DNA from: Deltaproteobacteria bacterium
GTDB taxonomy: Bacteria > Myxococcota_A > Polyangia > Polyangiales > JADJMO01
Direction: 5' to 3'
DNA: 64,000 nt
Assembly: GCA_025363655.1 (NCBI GenBank)
Contig: JANYDK010000140.1
Location: 42,760 to 106,759, forward strand
The notes under the pieces were generated by a model. It was given only the letters and a program-made list of their open reading frames with translations. It had not been told where the DNA came from and searched no databases. Of the stretch, positions 25,045 through 34,176 are shown piece after piece (positions within the stretch are counted from its first letter, which is position 1; every line of letters starts with the position of its first letter). The translations under genes were made by a program, and so were the position numbers.

Positions 25045-26580
25045 TCAGAGTCCTGAGCTGGTCACGCCTTCGTGCACCGGCTTGGCCGAGGCAGAGGGCT
25101 TGGGTTTGACGACGACCGGTCCAGTCGTCGCCGTCGGCTTCGGTTTGACGCCAGTGCTCGTCGGCTTCGTCTTCGGCGCCGAGTTCTCGTCGACGCTCGC
25201 AGCGCCCGTCGGGCTGTCGCTGGAGGTGCCCGTCGCGGCGCCAGTTGCGGTCGCAGTCGCAGCGGCGTTGAAGCTGGTCTCGGTCGGACTCTTCGAGCCC
25301 GACTTGATCGCATTCGTCGGCGTCTCCAAGGGCGCTTCTTTCCGGCCCTTTCCGTCGGCGCGGACGTCCGCCTCGTTCGTGCTGCTCGAGCGTTTGGCGA
25401 CGACGATGATGAGCGCGATGAGGGCGATGATGGCGGCGAACGAAGCGATGACGTTGCGCCGTGCGCGGACGGTGGTCGAAAGATCGGGCAGCGCGGCTTC
25501 CGAGCTCGGCGGCGGCGCGGCGACGATCACCTTCGCAGCTGGACGTTGCGAAGGTGCGGGCTCTCGCTCGACCTCGGTGGCGACCAGGGTCCCCGCCGAG
25601 CGTTCGGTCGGGAGCGTCGTCGAGTCGTGGCTCTGTTGCGCTTCGCCGACGCTGACCAGGTCACGTAGATCTTCGACCGGAATTTTTCCTTCCGCGAGCG
25701 CTTCGTCGATCGCCGCCGCGAGCGTCTTGCCCGTCGAGTAGCGGCCGTCGCGGGTCTTCGAGAGACACTTGCCGACGATGGCGGCGACCTCGCGCGGGAG
25801 GCCTTGCACGCGCTCTTCGATCGGCGTCGGCACGTTGCGCGCGATCGCCATGATGAGCGCGTTGTAGTTCGGCGCTTGGAAGGGAACGTTTCCACAGAGG
25901 CACTTGTAGAGCATGACGCCGAGCGACCAGATGTCCGAGCGGCCGTCGACGTCGACCTCGCCGCCGGCTTGCTCGGGGCTCATGTACGCGGGCGAACCGA
26001 GCACGGTGCCGGCGCTGGTGGCGATCGGATCGATCGTCGGTCCGACCAATTTGCTGATGCCGAAGTCGAGGATCTTGGGGACGATGTTCCCCTCGATCGT
26101 TCGATGAAGGAAGATGTTTCCAGGCTTCAAATCGCGGTGGATGATGCCTTGCGTGTGGGCGACGTCGAGGCCTCGCGCGAGGTCTCCGACGAGGCGCATC
26201 GTCGTGCCGATCGGGAGCGCCTTGCGACGCCTCAGGATCGAATCGAGCGGCTCGCCCTCGAGGAGCTCCATGACGATGTACGGAGTGCCGGCGTGCGGAT
26301 CGCTCGCCTTTCCGGAGACCGACTCGACGCGACCGAGATCGTAAACCTCGACGACGCAGCGATGACGCAACCTCCCCGAGGCCTTCGCTTCCTGGAAGAA
26401 GCGCTGCAGTGCGACGGGGTTCTGCGCCGCGTCCGGGAGCATCAATTTGAGCGCGAAATCGCGATCGGTCGACTCGTTGCGCGCGCTCCACACCGCGCCC
26501 ATCGCGCCCGAGCCGATGAGCCGGCGTAGGCGATAGCGCCCGCCGATCAAGTCACCCGGTTGGAAAGACGTGTGTGGCAC
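25045..26580 (-). CDS. Transmembrane Ser/Thr protein kinase (PknB-like)
   Basis: 511 residues with a Hanks-type kinase domain: GSGAMG (23-28), VAIK-type Lys45, HRDLKPGN (Asp150) and DFG (172-174), then APE-like SPEQ. A juxtamembrane linker leads to one membrane helix (376-396) and an extracytoplasmic tail of about 110 residues rich in Ala, Thr, Ser, Pro and Lys, with no folded domain visible. GTG start at 26580. Followed 10 nt later by the PEGA/TPR gene. Confidence 0.93.
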   Translation of the reverse strand: MPHTSFQPGDLIGGRYRLRRLIGSGAMGAVWSARNESTDRDFALKLMLPDAAQNPVALQRFFQEAKASGRLRHRCVVEVYDLGRVESVSGKASDPHAGTPYIVMELLEGEPLDSILRRRKALPIGTTMRLVGDLARGLDVAHTQGIIHRDLKPGNIFLHRTIEGNIVPKILDFGISKLVGPTIDPIATSAGTVLGSPAYMSPEQAGGEVDVDGRSDIWSLGVMLYKCLCGNVPFQAPNYNALIMAIARNVPTPIEERVQGLPREVAAIVGKCLSKTRDGRYSTGKTLAAAIDEALAEGKIPVEDLRDLVSVGEAQQSHDSTTLPTERSAGTLVATEVEREPAPSQRPAAKVIVAAPPPSSEAALPDLSTTVRARRNVIASFAAIIALIALIIVVAKRSSSTNEADVRADGKGRKEAPLETPTNAIKSGSKSPTETSFNAAATATATGAATGTSSDSPTGAASVDENSAPKTKPTSTGVKPKPTATTGPVVVKPKPSASAKPVHEGVTSSGL

Positions 26581-26759
26581 GACAGGTCAGGCTAGCAAGG
26601 GGTCGCATGGCGCGTCCCGGGGCCGCTGTCGCACTTCGTCGGCTCACGTGCGCGCGAAGGCACCGCGCGAGCGCGAAACAGGCTCATTTTCCGCGGGATT
26701 GCCGCGCTGCGCCGAAGTGGGTGCTGGACCGCGCAACGTCACCACGATACGCGACGCGC

Positions 26760-28136
26760 ATGATGAAGGGCGCGCTCGCAGACATCACCAAGGCCGTCGG
26801 TCACACTCCGATCGTCAAGCTCAGCGATCGAGTCACCGAGGGCGTCGCCTCCGACATCTACGTCAAGTGCGAGTACCTGAACCCGGGCGGAAGCCACAAG
26901 GACCGCATGGCGTCGAACATGATCGACGAAGCGGAGAAAACGGGGCTCAAGCCGGGCGGCTACATCGTCGAGGCGACGAGCGGCAACACCGGCGCCTCGC
27001 TGGCGATGATCAGCGCGGTGCGCGGCTACAAGTGCGTCTTCGTCATGCCCGACAAGATGTCGCAAGAGAAGATCGCCGCGCTCCGGGCCTTCGGTGCCCG
27101 CGTCGTCGTCTGCCCCACCGCCGTCGAGGCCGACGATCCGCGCAGCTACTACCAAACGGCCAAGCGCATCGCCAACGAACTCGCGCCGAACTGCTTCTAC
27201 GCGAACCAGTACCACAACATGGCGAACCCGGCCGGCCAGTACAAGAGCCTCGGCCCCGAGATCTGGGAGCAGTGCGGCACCGAGCTCGACGTCCTCGTCT
27301 CGGGCATGGGCACCGGCGGCACCATCACCGGCGCGGGCGGGTTCCTCAAGGAAGTGAACCCCGCGATCAAGCTCGTCGGCGTCGATCCGATCGGCTCGCT
27401 CTATTACGATTTCGTGAAGTCGGGCCGCATCACCAAGCCCTTCTCTTACAAGGTCGAAGGCATCGGCGAAGACTTCTTCCCCTCGACGATGAACCTCAAG
27501 CTCCTCGACGAGATCGTTCGCGTCGACGACAAGGAGTGCTTCCTCAAGACGCGCGATCTGGTGCGCCTCGAAGGCCTCAACGTCGGCGGCTCGTCGGGTG
27601 CGGCGGTGGCAGGCGCCATCAAATACGCCAGGAACAGCGGCAAGAAGGAGAGCATCCTCGTCGTTGTCTGCGACTCGGCGCAGAAGTATCTGTCGAAGAT
27701 CTTCAACGACGACTGGATGCGCGAGAACGGGTTCCTCGGGGAGGAGCAGGGCCTCGGCATCGTCCGCGACATCCTCGGCAAGACGCCGCAGAAGCTGGTG
27801 ACCGCAGCGCCGAACGCGAAGGTGCGTGAGGTCATCGAGATGCTCAAGTCGATGGGCATCAGTCAGGTGCCGGTCGTCGAGGGCGCGAAGCTCGTCGGCG
27901 TGGTCGCCGAGGTCGATCTCCTCCGTCACCTCGTCAGCGGCAACGGAACGCTCGACTCGCCGGTCGGTCCGCTCGCCGAGGGCGACTACGCGACCGTGTC
28001 GCCCGACACCAAGATCGAGCTGCTGCAGAGCGTCCTCAACGACGCCAAGCTCGCGCTCGTCCTCGACAAGGGCGAGCTCGTCGGCGTGGTCACGAAGATC
28101 GACCTCATCGAGTTCTTGGCGAAGCGCGCAGCCTGA
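26760..28136 (+). CDS. Cystathionine beta-synthase (PLP enzyme with C-terminal CBS pair)
   Basis: 458 residues. Fold-type II PLP enzyme condensing serine and homocysteine. The PLP Lys47 lies in NPGGSHKDRM; the phosphate/cofactor loops SGNTGAS and GTGGTITG and the SSGAA motif near the C-terminal end of the catalytic domain are visible. The last 120 residues hold two CBS motifs (MLKSMGISQVPVVEGAKLVGVV and LVLDKGELVGVVTKIDLIEFL), the regulatory Bateman module typical of cystathionine beta-synthase rather than plain cysteine synthase. ATG at 26760 (another at 26763) begins the conserved region; an upstream extension is basic and unlike the family. Confidence 0.9.
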   Translation: MMKGALADITKAVGHTPIVKLSDRVTEGVASDIYVKCEYLNPGGSHKDRMASNMIDEAEKTGLKPGGYIVEATSGNTGASLAMISAVRGYKCVFVMPDKMSQEKIAALRAFGARVVVCPTAVEADDPRSYYQTAKRIANELAPNCFYANQYHNMANPAGQYKSLGPEIWEQCGTELDVLVSGMGTGGTITGAGGFLKEVNPAIKLVGVDPIGSLYYDFVKSGRITKPFSYKVEGIGEDFFPSTMNLKLLDEIVRVDDKECFLKTRDLVRLEGLNVGGSSGAAVAGAIKYARNSGKKESILVVVCDSAQKYLSKIFNDDWMRENGFLGEEQGLGIVRDILGKTPQKLVTAAPNAKVREVIEMLKSMGISQVPVVEGAKLVGVVAEVDLLRHLVSGNGTLDSPVGPLAEGDYATVSPDTKIELLQSVLNDAKLALVLDKGELVGVVTKIDLIEFLAKRAA

Positions 28137-28150
28137 TTTTCGGGCTGTTT
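28129..28150 (+). terminator. Weak terminator hairpin
   Basis: CAGCC (28129-28133) pairs with GGCTG (28143-28147) around the cystathionine beta-synthase stop codon and is followed by TTT. Only 5 bp of stem and a short U-run. Confidence 0.35.
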
Positions 28151-28154
28151 CCGT

Positions 28155-29081
28155 TCACGCCAGGAAGAGACGTCGCGCGTTGCCCGCGAAGAAGGCGCGC
28201 TGCGTGGCGTCGTCCATCTCGGCGGCGATCGCTTTTTTCAGCTCGCGATCCCAGGCATAGGGGATGTTGGGGAAGTCGGTGCCATAGAGCAGGCGCGAGG
28301 CCTTGCCGGGGAAGAGCGAGGTCGGAATGGCATCGCCACCGAGCCAATCGGCGATCACCATCGTCGTGTCGAGCCAGAGGTGCTCGTGGCGATCGAGGAG
28401 CCGTTCGTAGGCTGGGACCTCGTCGATGCCGAGGTGAGGCACGATCAACGTGAGCTTCGGATGCTTCTGCAGGACGCGCTCGATGCGATCGGCGGAGCAG
28501 AGCTCGCGCGGGTCGACGGGATAGCCACCGAGCACGGGTTGACGACCGGAGTGCACGACCAGCGGCCTTCCGGCGGCGGCGCACTCCTCGTAGACCTCGT
28601 CGAGGCGCGGATCGTCGGGTGCGAAGGCTTGCACGTGACAGTGCAGCTTCACGCCGCGGAGGCCGAGCTTGCCGAAGGCTTCTCGCAAGATCTCGCGCGC
28701 GTTCGGCTCGCCGGGTAGCACCGTGGCGAGTGGGATGACCTCGGGGTGCGCGCGTGCGACCTCGGCGACGAAGCGGTTGAGCTCACGGGCCATCTCCGGC
28801 TTGTGCGAGTAGTGCAGGGCGACGAACTGCTTCACCCCTCGGGACACGAGAAATTCCACGACTTGCTCGGTGTGCAGCCGATAACGCACGTTCCATGCGT
28901 GCCGGTCGAACCATCGCCACATCGCATCGAAGACGCGATCGGGAAAGAGGTGCACGTGGGCGTCGACGACCTCGAGGCCAGCCGGCACCGCCGCGCCTTC
29001 CGGTTCGTCTCGGACCTCGGGGGGCCCGAGGAACGCATGAGCAGGGGCGCAGACGTGCTCGATTTCGGGCGTAGTCGGCAT
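28155..29081 (-). CDS. Amidohydrolase-family metal-dependent hydrolase
   Basis: 308 residues. TIM-barrel amidohydrolase-2 type, with the metal motif VVDAHVHLFP, a barrel His in GVKLHCHVQAF, VVHSGRQP, IVPHLG and the closing Asp motif YGTDFPNIPYAW. Family members include uracil-acid decarboxylase-like and lactone-hydrolase enzymes; substrate cannot be told. Convergent with the cystathionine beta-synthase gene and divergent from the giant FecR-VIT-vWA gene. Confidence 0.85.
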   Translation of the reverse strand: MPTTPEIEHVCAPAHAFLGPPEVRDEPEGAAVPAGLEVVDAHVHLFPDRVFDAMWRWFDRHAWNVRYRLHTEQVVEFLVSRGVKQFVALHYSHKPEMARELNRFVAEVARAHPEVIPLATVLPGEPNAREILREAFGKLGLRGVKLHCHVQAFAPDDPRLDEVYEECAAAGRPLVVHSGRQPVLGGYPVDPRELCSADRIERVLQKHPKLTLIVPHLGIDEVPAYERLLDRHEHLWLDTTMVIADWLGGDAIPTSLFPGKASRLLYGTDFPNIPYAWDRELKKAIAAEMDDATQRAFFAGNARRLFLA

Positions 29082-29087
29082 CGACGG

Positions 29088-29127
29088 AGTTGTTCCACGA
29101 AATCATCCGTGGCCCCTCCAACTTTTT
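29088..29127 (+). promoter_or_regulatory. Hairpin with U-run in the leader of the first FecR-VIT-vWA gene
   Basis: AGTTG (29088-29092) and CCACG (29095-29099) pair with CGTGG (29108-29112) and CAACT (29119-29123), followed by TTTT. It sits 24 nt before the ATG at 29152, where no upstream plus-strand gene needs a terminator, so an attenuator in the leader is one possibility. Stem interrupted by unequal internal loops. Confidence 0.35.
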
Positions 29128-29151
29128 CGAGACTCGTACGTTTCAGTGCGG

Positions 29152-32100
29152 ATGGGGGAATCGCGCGCACCCAAGGCCGACGTGTCTTCGAAGTCCGACC
29201 AAGAGCAGGAGCCGATCGCAGCGGCTCGTGACGCGGTGCCAAAGGGGCCGACGCTCTTCGATCGGGCGTGGCGTCGCAAACGGCCCATCGGCGCTGCGGC
29301 GACGCTAGGTATCCTCGTCGTCGCGGTCGTCGTTTTGCGGAAGAAGCCGCACACCGACGCGCCTTCGCCGAGCGCGTGGCGCGGCCGAGTCGCAACGACG
29401 CTTACGGGCGGCTCGGGTGGCGTCCTCGTCGTCGATCCGCAAAGTGGCGAGTCGCATGTCCTCGCCCCAGGTGAGGCCGTTCCGCCGGGCGCGCACCTTC
29501 GCAACGACTTGCGCACGTGGTCGCGTCTCCGCTTCGACGATGGAACGACGATGGTCAGCGATCGTGGCAGCGAGATGGCGCTCGATGCCAAGCGTCCGCG
29601 CACGGCGAAGCTCGAGAGCGGAGAGGTGGTGCTCGACGTCGCGCCTCAGAAAGAAGCAGCGACCGTGGAGTTGCCGCACGCCGTCGTCACCACGCATGGA
29701 GCCAAGCTGGCGATTCAGGTCGATCTCACGCGTGCTGCGATCGCCGTCGCGCATGGCACCGCCACAGTCAAAGCGGGCGCCAACGAAGCGACGCTCGTCG
29801 CTGGGCAATCGGCGATGATCGTCGGCGACGAGATCACGATTCAGCCTGAAACTGGCCTCGGTGGCGCGTTTCTCCTCGCCGAGCGCGACGAGATCGAGCT
29901 CGCGCCCGAAGGGGACAGCGCCAACGTTCCTGGGGTCGCCGAGCTCCGCGCGCGTTTGCCGGGTGATGCCTCGGCGGGCGATCGCTCGCTCGCGCTCGTC
30001 TCCGAGAAGGTCTCGATCCACGTCGTCGGAGACATCGCGCGCACGGAAATCGACGCTGAATTCCGCAGCGACGACCCGAAGGAGCTGGAGGGCATCTTCC
30101 GCTTCGGGTTGCCGGCGGAGGCGCAGCTCGATCGTCTCGCCTTGGAGGTCGACGGCAAGTTGCAGGAGGGGGCGTTCGTCGAGAAGGAGAAGGGCACCGC
30201 GATCTGGGCGGGCATCCTCTGGAACGCGGCGCCGAAGCAGCGACTCCACGAAGACACCGTCTTCCAACGAGGTCCGTGGAGCGATCCTGCGCTCCTCGAG
30301 TGGCGCGCCGGTGGACGGATGGAGCTGCGCATCTTTCCCATTCCACCGAAGAGCTCGCGTCGCGTCGTCCTCGCTTACACACAAAAAGTAGGCAAAATCG
30401 CCGGTCATCATCGCTACGTCTATCCGCTGCCGCACCTACCCGATGGTCGCGTCGCCATCGATGACTTTTCGCTGAAGGTCGACGTCGACGGATTCGATCC
30501 TTCGTTCGGCGTCGGCGTGAAGGGCTACGAAGCGACGACGACGGGTGGGCAAGGGGGCGCGCGCCTCGAGAAGAGCATCCTTCGCAAGGCCTTCGTTCCT
30601 ACCGGCGACGTCCTTGTCGACTATGCGTTGCCCGCCTCCGCCGCGACCGCGCACGCGTTTCATGCCGACAATGGCGAGACGTTCGCTTCGCTCGATCTCT
30701 CACCGGGGCTCCCTCCGCTCGCCGACGATCGCGCGCGCACTGCCGTCCTCGTCGTCGATGCCAGCCGCTCGATGAGGGGAGAGCGCTTCGCTCGTGCCAG
30801 CGCGCTCGCCGAACGCATCGTCGAAGAGCTCGATCCGCGCGATCGATTCGTGCTTCTCGCCTGCGATTCCTCGTGTATTCCGTTCGCGCCGCAGCCGCTC
30901 GTGCCCTCGAAGGAGGTGGCGCTGAAGGCGATGCAGTTCCTTCGTGATGGCCGCGCCGAGGGAGCCACCGATCTCCCGCGCGCGCTCGCCGATGCGATCG
31001 CTCTCGCTCGCGCCGATGGTGCAGCGCGCTCGCTTCGCCTCCTCTACCTCGGCGACGGCGACGAGACGGTGGGCGCGATGGAGCCCTACGCGCTCGAAGC
31101 GGCGGTTCGCGACGTGATGAAGACGGCAGGCGAAGGCGCCTCGCTTTCGGCCGTCGCCCTCGGGGTCGACGCCGATCTCCCCTCCCTCGACGCGCTCGCA
31201 CGTGGCGGCGGTGGGACCGTGTTGCCCTACGTCGCCGGTGAGAAAATCGGAGCGGTCGCGCTCGATGCGCTCGCTGCGACCTATGGCGGCGTCCTCGTCG
31301 ATCCCGTCCTCACGTTGCCGGTCGGGTTCATGTCCGTCGCTCCGGCGCGCCTCCGGCCGTTGCGCATCGGGGAGACTCTTCACGTCGTGGCACGCACGCA
31401 AGGTCCCGTGCACGGCGCCGCATCGCTCTCGGGGACGCTCGCGGGCAAGCCATGGTCGACGACGATGGCGATCGACGTCACGCCCTCGTCCGAGGCTTCG
31501 TGGGTGCCGCGCGTGTTCGCCGCAGTGGCGATCGCCGACGCCGAGCGCACGCTCCTGACGGCGGCCTCGCGTCGCGAAATCGTCGAGCTTTCCAAGGTGT
31601 TTGGCGTTCCCAGTCGTTACACCTCGCTGCTGGTGACCGAGAGCCCGGCGATGGCCGCTGCCTTCGGCGTGACCCCGCGCGCGCGCGTGGCGACGTGGTC
31701 CGATGCGAATTCGGAGGTGACGAAGACGACCACCGCACCGACCACGACGGCGGATGGAACCGAGAAGCCGACGCCGGAGCTGGCGCCTGCGGTCTCGATG
31801 ATCGTGCTCGAGGGCGCGACGCCGAAGGTGATTGCCGACGCACCTCGGGAAGATTCGCCGTGCGCGCCTCGTCGCACCGCCAACGATCCCGAGATCATCG
31901 CCAAGGCCGGCTGGGGTGGCGTCGTGCACCACTGGTACTGCACGCCGACGTTCTCGACCGACGCGCGTCCGATGACGTCGTTCGAGCCGGCCATCGACGC
32001 TGCCAAGAACGCGCTCGCGGCGGCCGCAGGAGCCTCGGACGAACGCGCGAAATCGGCGGCGCTCTATGCACTACTCGCTCATCGTGAGGACACGACCGAC

Positions 32101-32910
32101 GCAGAAATCTTCAACGGCAAGGTCGCGCTTCGCGATGCCTTCGATGCGGCGGTGATCTTCCACGAGGCTGATTTTTTCGCGCGAAGAGGCGAGCGCGCGC
32201 AGGCGCTGCGGGTCGGATACGGCGCCATCGACGCTCGTCCCGACGACGTCGCGCTCGCCGATGGCCTCGCGAGCGTGGCCGAGCGCGCGGGCGACGAACG
32301 TGCGGCGTGCGAGCTGAGGAGCCTTCACGCGATGGCCTTGCCGGTCGACGTCGATGCCGTCGCGCGTCGGGTCAGTTGCCTGCGTGCACGTGGAGATGGC
32401 GCCACCGCGAGCGCACTGCTCGGGGCGCTTCCTCCCGGATTTGCGCCTAAAATCGAGGCGATCGTGGCGCAGCCGCCGAAGAAGGCTGCAACCTCGCTGA
32501 CTGGGCAACTCGTCGTCGACGCGACGTGGACGGGCGGCACCGACCTCGACGTCGCCCTCATCGATCCGAACGGCGCGCGTAGATCGTGGCTCACGCCGTC
32601 CGGCACCGTCGCGCTCGATTCGCTCTCGACCTCGCACGAAGCGCTCGCGCTGGTCGCCGCGCCGGCCGGTCTCTATACGATCGAAGTGACCCGCGCGAGC
32701 AAGGCCGACAGCGCGCCAGTGAGTGGCACGCTCGTGGTCCGCGTCGCCGGCTTTCCCGAACAGCGCTACGCGTTCAAGCTCGAGGGTGCGAAGACCACCG
32801 TCGCTTCGGTCGACCTCGCGTGGAAGGACTCGTGGTTGGCGCCGATCAGGTTCTTTCCCCCGACGATCAAGCATCCGCGTCCGTACGTCGATTTCGCCGA
32901 CGATTTTTGA
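29152..32910 (+). CDS. Giant membrane-anchored FecR-VIT-vWA protein without anti-sigma domain
   Basis: 1,252 residues. Cytoplasmic N-terminus of about 45 residues with no zinc finger, one membrane helix (about 46-63), FecR-like beta domain (about 80-245; GAHLRNDLRTWSRLRFDDGT), VIT domain (about 283-370; IARTEIDAEFRSDDPKELEGIFRF), and vWA (about 530-710) with DASRS at 536-540 and Thr606 in GATDL. A Cys-containing middle, a TPR-like helical section and a C-terminal beta-sandwich (about 1117-1250) complete it. It is a full-length paralogue of the protein at 37126-41289. ATG at 29152; an in-frame GTG lies at 29146. Predicted periplasmic sensor or adhesion protein; exact role unknown. Confidence 0.82.
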   Translation: MGESRAPKADVSSKSDQEQEPIAAARDAVPKGPTLFDRAWRRKRPIGAAATLGILVVAVVVLRKKPHTDAPSPSAWRGRVATTLTGGSGGVLVVDPQSGESHVLAPGEAVPPGAHLRNDLRTWSRLRFDDGTTMVSDRGSEMALDAKRPRTAKLESGEVVLDVAPQKEAATVELPHAVVTTHGAKLAIQVDLTRAAIAVAHGTATVKAGANEATLVAGQSAMIVGDEITIQPETGLGGAFLLAERDEIELAPEGDSANVPGVAELRARLPGDASAGDRSLALVSEKVSIHVVGDIARTEIDAEFRSDDPKELEGIFRFGLPAEAQLDRLALEVDGKLQEGAFVEKEKGTAIWAGILWNAAPKQRLHEDTVFQRGPWSDPALLEWRAGGRMELRIFPIPPKSSRRVVLAYTQKVGKIAGHHRYVYPLPHLPDGRVAIDDFSLKVDVDGFDPSFGVGVKGYEATTTGGQGGARLEKSILRKAFVPTGDVLVDYALPASAATAHAFHADNGETFASLDLSPGLPPLADDRARTAVLVVDASRSMRGERFARASALAERIVEELDPRDRFVLLACDSSCIPFAPQPLVPSKEVALKAMQFLRDGRAEGATDLPRALADAIALARADGAARSLRLLYLGDGDETVGAMEPYALEAAVRDVMKTAGEGASLSAVALGVDADLPSLDALARGGGGTVLPYVAGEKIGAVALDALAATYGGVLVDPVLTLPVGFMSVAPARLRPLRIGETLHVVARTQGPVHGAASLSGTLAGKPWSTTMAIDVTPSSEASWVPRVFAAVAIADAERTLLTAASRREIVELSKVFGVPSRYTSLLVTESPAMAAAFGVTPRARVATWSDANSEVTKTTTAPTTTADGTEKPTPELAPAVSMIVLEGATPKVIADAPREDSPCAPRRTANDPEIIAKAGWGGVVHHWYCTPTFSTDARPMTSFEPAIDAAKNALAAAAGASDERAKSAALYALLAHREDTTDAEIFNGKVALRDAFDAAVIFHEADFFARRGERAQALRVGYGAIDARPDDVALADGLASVAERAGDERAACELRSLHAMALPVDVDAVARRVSCLRARGDGATASALLGALPPGFAPKIEAIVAQPPKKAATSLTGQLVVDATWTGGTDLDVALIDPNGARRSWLTPSGTVALDSLSTSHEALALVAAPAGLYTIEVTRASKADSAPVSGTLVVRVAGFPEQRYAFKLEGAKTTVASVDLAWKDSWLAPIRFFPPTIKHPRPYVDFADDF

Positions 32911-32967
32911 CGCGACTTCGCGCGCGACGCACGCGTCGGTCGTGAGCGCGCTACGTTCGGCGGAGTC

Positions 32968-33612
32968 GTGACCGAGAAGACCGAAAAGACGCCCGCTCGT
33001 CGCGCCAAGCCGCGTGGCACCTACCACCACGGTGACCTTCGCCGCGCCGTCCTCGATGCCGCCACCGCGCTCATTCGCGAGCGAGGCTCGGAGGCCTTCA
33101 CGTTGCGTGAAGCTGCGCGCCTCGTGGGGGTCGATCACGCCGCCGTCTATCGTCATTTCGAGGACAAGCGCGCGCTCCTCGCGGTCGTCGCCGAAGAAGG
33201 CTTCGTCGCCATCGCCGGCCGCATTCGCGACGAGATGGCGGGGCTCCCCGAGACGTCGGTGCTCGAACGATTGAAGGCGCTCGCCTCTGCCTACGTCGGG
33301 TTCGCGCTCGACAACCCCGCGCACTTCCGCGTCATGCTCGGCCCCCGACTCAACGAGGATGGCCGCTTTCCTTCGCTCGAATCGGCGATCGAAGGCGCGG
33401 TCACCCTGCTCCTCGACGAGGTGCGACGTGGCCGTCGGCTCGGTCTCCTTCGCGACGCACGCACGCGCGACATGGCGATGACGGTATGGACTGCGGCGCA
33501 CGGCTACGCCTCGCTCGCCCTCCTCGGACGCATCAAGCACGGCGACTCCGTGCGGGCCGCGGCATATCTCGAGGTCGTGGTCGCACCGGTGCTCGCCGGT
33601 CTTCAGCGCTGA
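32968..33612 (+). CDS. TetR-family transcriptional regulator
   Basis: 214 residues. N-terminal helix-turn-helix domain of TetR type (LDAATALIRERGSEAFTLREAARLVGVDHAAVYRHFEDKRALLAVV, spanning about 29-75) and a helical ligand domain of the WHG/TetR C-terminal kind. GTG start at 32968. A perfect 10-bp palindrome with 3-nt spacer (33662-33684) stands between this gene and the downstream thioesterase/hydrolase pair and is the likely operator, suggesting it controls them. Ligand unknown; a fatty acyl compound would fit the thioesterase (inference). Confidence 0.9.
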   Translation: MTEKTEKTPARRAKPRGTYHHGDLRRAVLDAATALIRERGSEAFTLREAARLVGVDHAAVYRHFEDKRALLAVVAEEGFVAIAGRIRDEMAGLPETSVLERLKALASAYVGFALDNPAHFRVMLGPRLNEDGRFPSLESAIEGAVTLLLDEVRRGRRLGLLRDARTRDMAMTVWTAAHGYASLALLGRIKHGDSVRAAAYLEVVVAPVLAGLQR

Positions 33613-33661
33613 GACGAGTTCTCGACGTGCCCCTTGACGGCACTCGAGCCGCGACCCACAA

Positions 33662-33684
33662 CAATGTCACCAGTGGTGACATTG
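33662..33684. promoter_or_regulatory. Palindromic operator candidate for the TetR regulator
   Basis: CAATGTCACC-AGT-GGTGACATTG: two perfect 10-bp arms around a 3-nt centre, 40 nt before the thioesterase start and 49 nt after the tetR stop. A TTGACG at 33634-33639 lies just upstream, so bound repressor would overlap the -10 side of that promoter. Confidence 0.7.
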
Positions 33685-33723
33685 CGTCGTCGGTTCTTCG
33701 GCGGCGCCCGGAGGTGATCCGTC

Positions 33724-34176
33724 ATGAGCGCGTCCGAAGGCACGTTGAGGGCAGTTTTGTCCGAAGCAGTTCCCTACAACCGACACCTCGCCCTCGAGGT
33801 GGTCGAGGTCGCTGCCGAGGGAAGCTTGGTGCGGCTGCCCGATCGTCCATACCTCCTCAATCACGTCGGCACCCAGCACGCCGGCGCCCTCTTTTCGGTG
33901 GGCGAGGCGGCTTCCGGTGGCGTCGTCTTCGGCCTCCTCGGCGAGCGCATCGCGCAGATCACGCCGGTCGCGCGGAGCGCCGAGATCGCCTATCGAAAGC
34001 CGGCGCGCGGAGCGATTTCAGCGCGGGCACGCCTCGTCGAGCCGGCGGAGGCGATCCTCGCGCGTCTCACTCCGGGGGCGAAGGTCGACACCGACGTCGA
34101 GGTGAGCCTCTCGGACGAGACCGGGCTCGAGGTCGCCACCATGAAGGTGCGCTGGCACCTACGGAGGAGCACATGA
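33724..34176 (+). CDS. Hot-dog-fold thioesterase-like protein (DUF4442/PaaI-like)
   Basis: 150 residues. Hot-dog pattern with NHVGTQHAGALFSVGEAASGGVVFG helix and the IAYRKPARGAISARARL strands, similar to DUF4442/YiiD-type acyl-CoA thioesterases. ATG at 33724 is preceded by GGAGGTGATC, a near-perfect Shine-Dalgarno. The stop TGA overlaps the ATG of the following alpha/beta hydrolase (34173), indicating translational coupling. Likely hydrolyses an acyl thioester; substrate unknown. Confidence 0.78.
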   Translation: MSASEGTLRAVLSEAVPYNRHLALEVVEVAAEGSLVRLPDRPYLLNHVGTQHAGALFSVGEAASGGVVFGLLGERIAQITPVARSAEIAYRKPARGAISARARLVEPAEAILARLTPGAKVDTDVEVSLSDETGLEVATMKVRWHLRRST

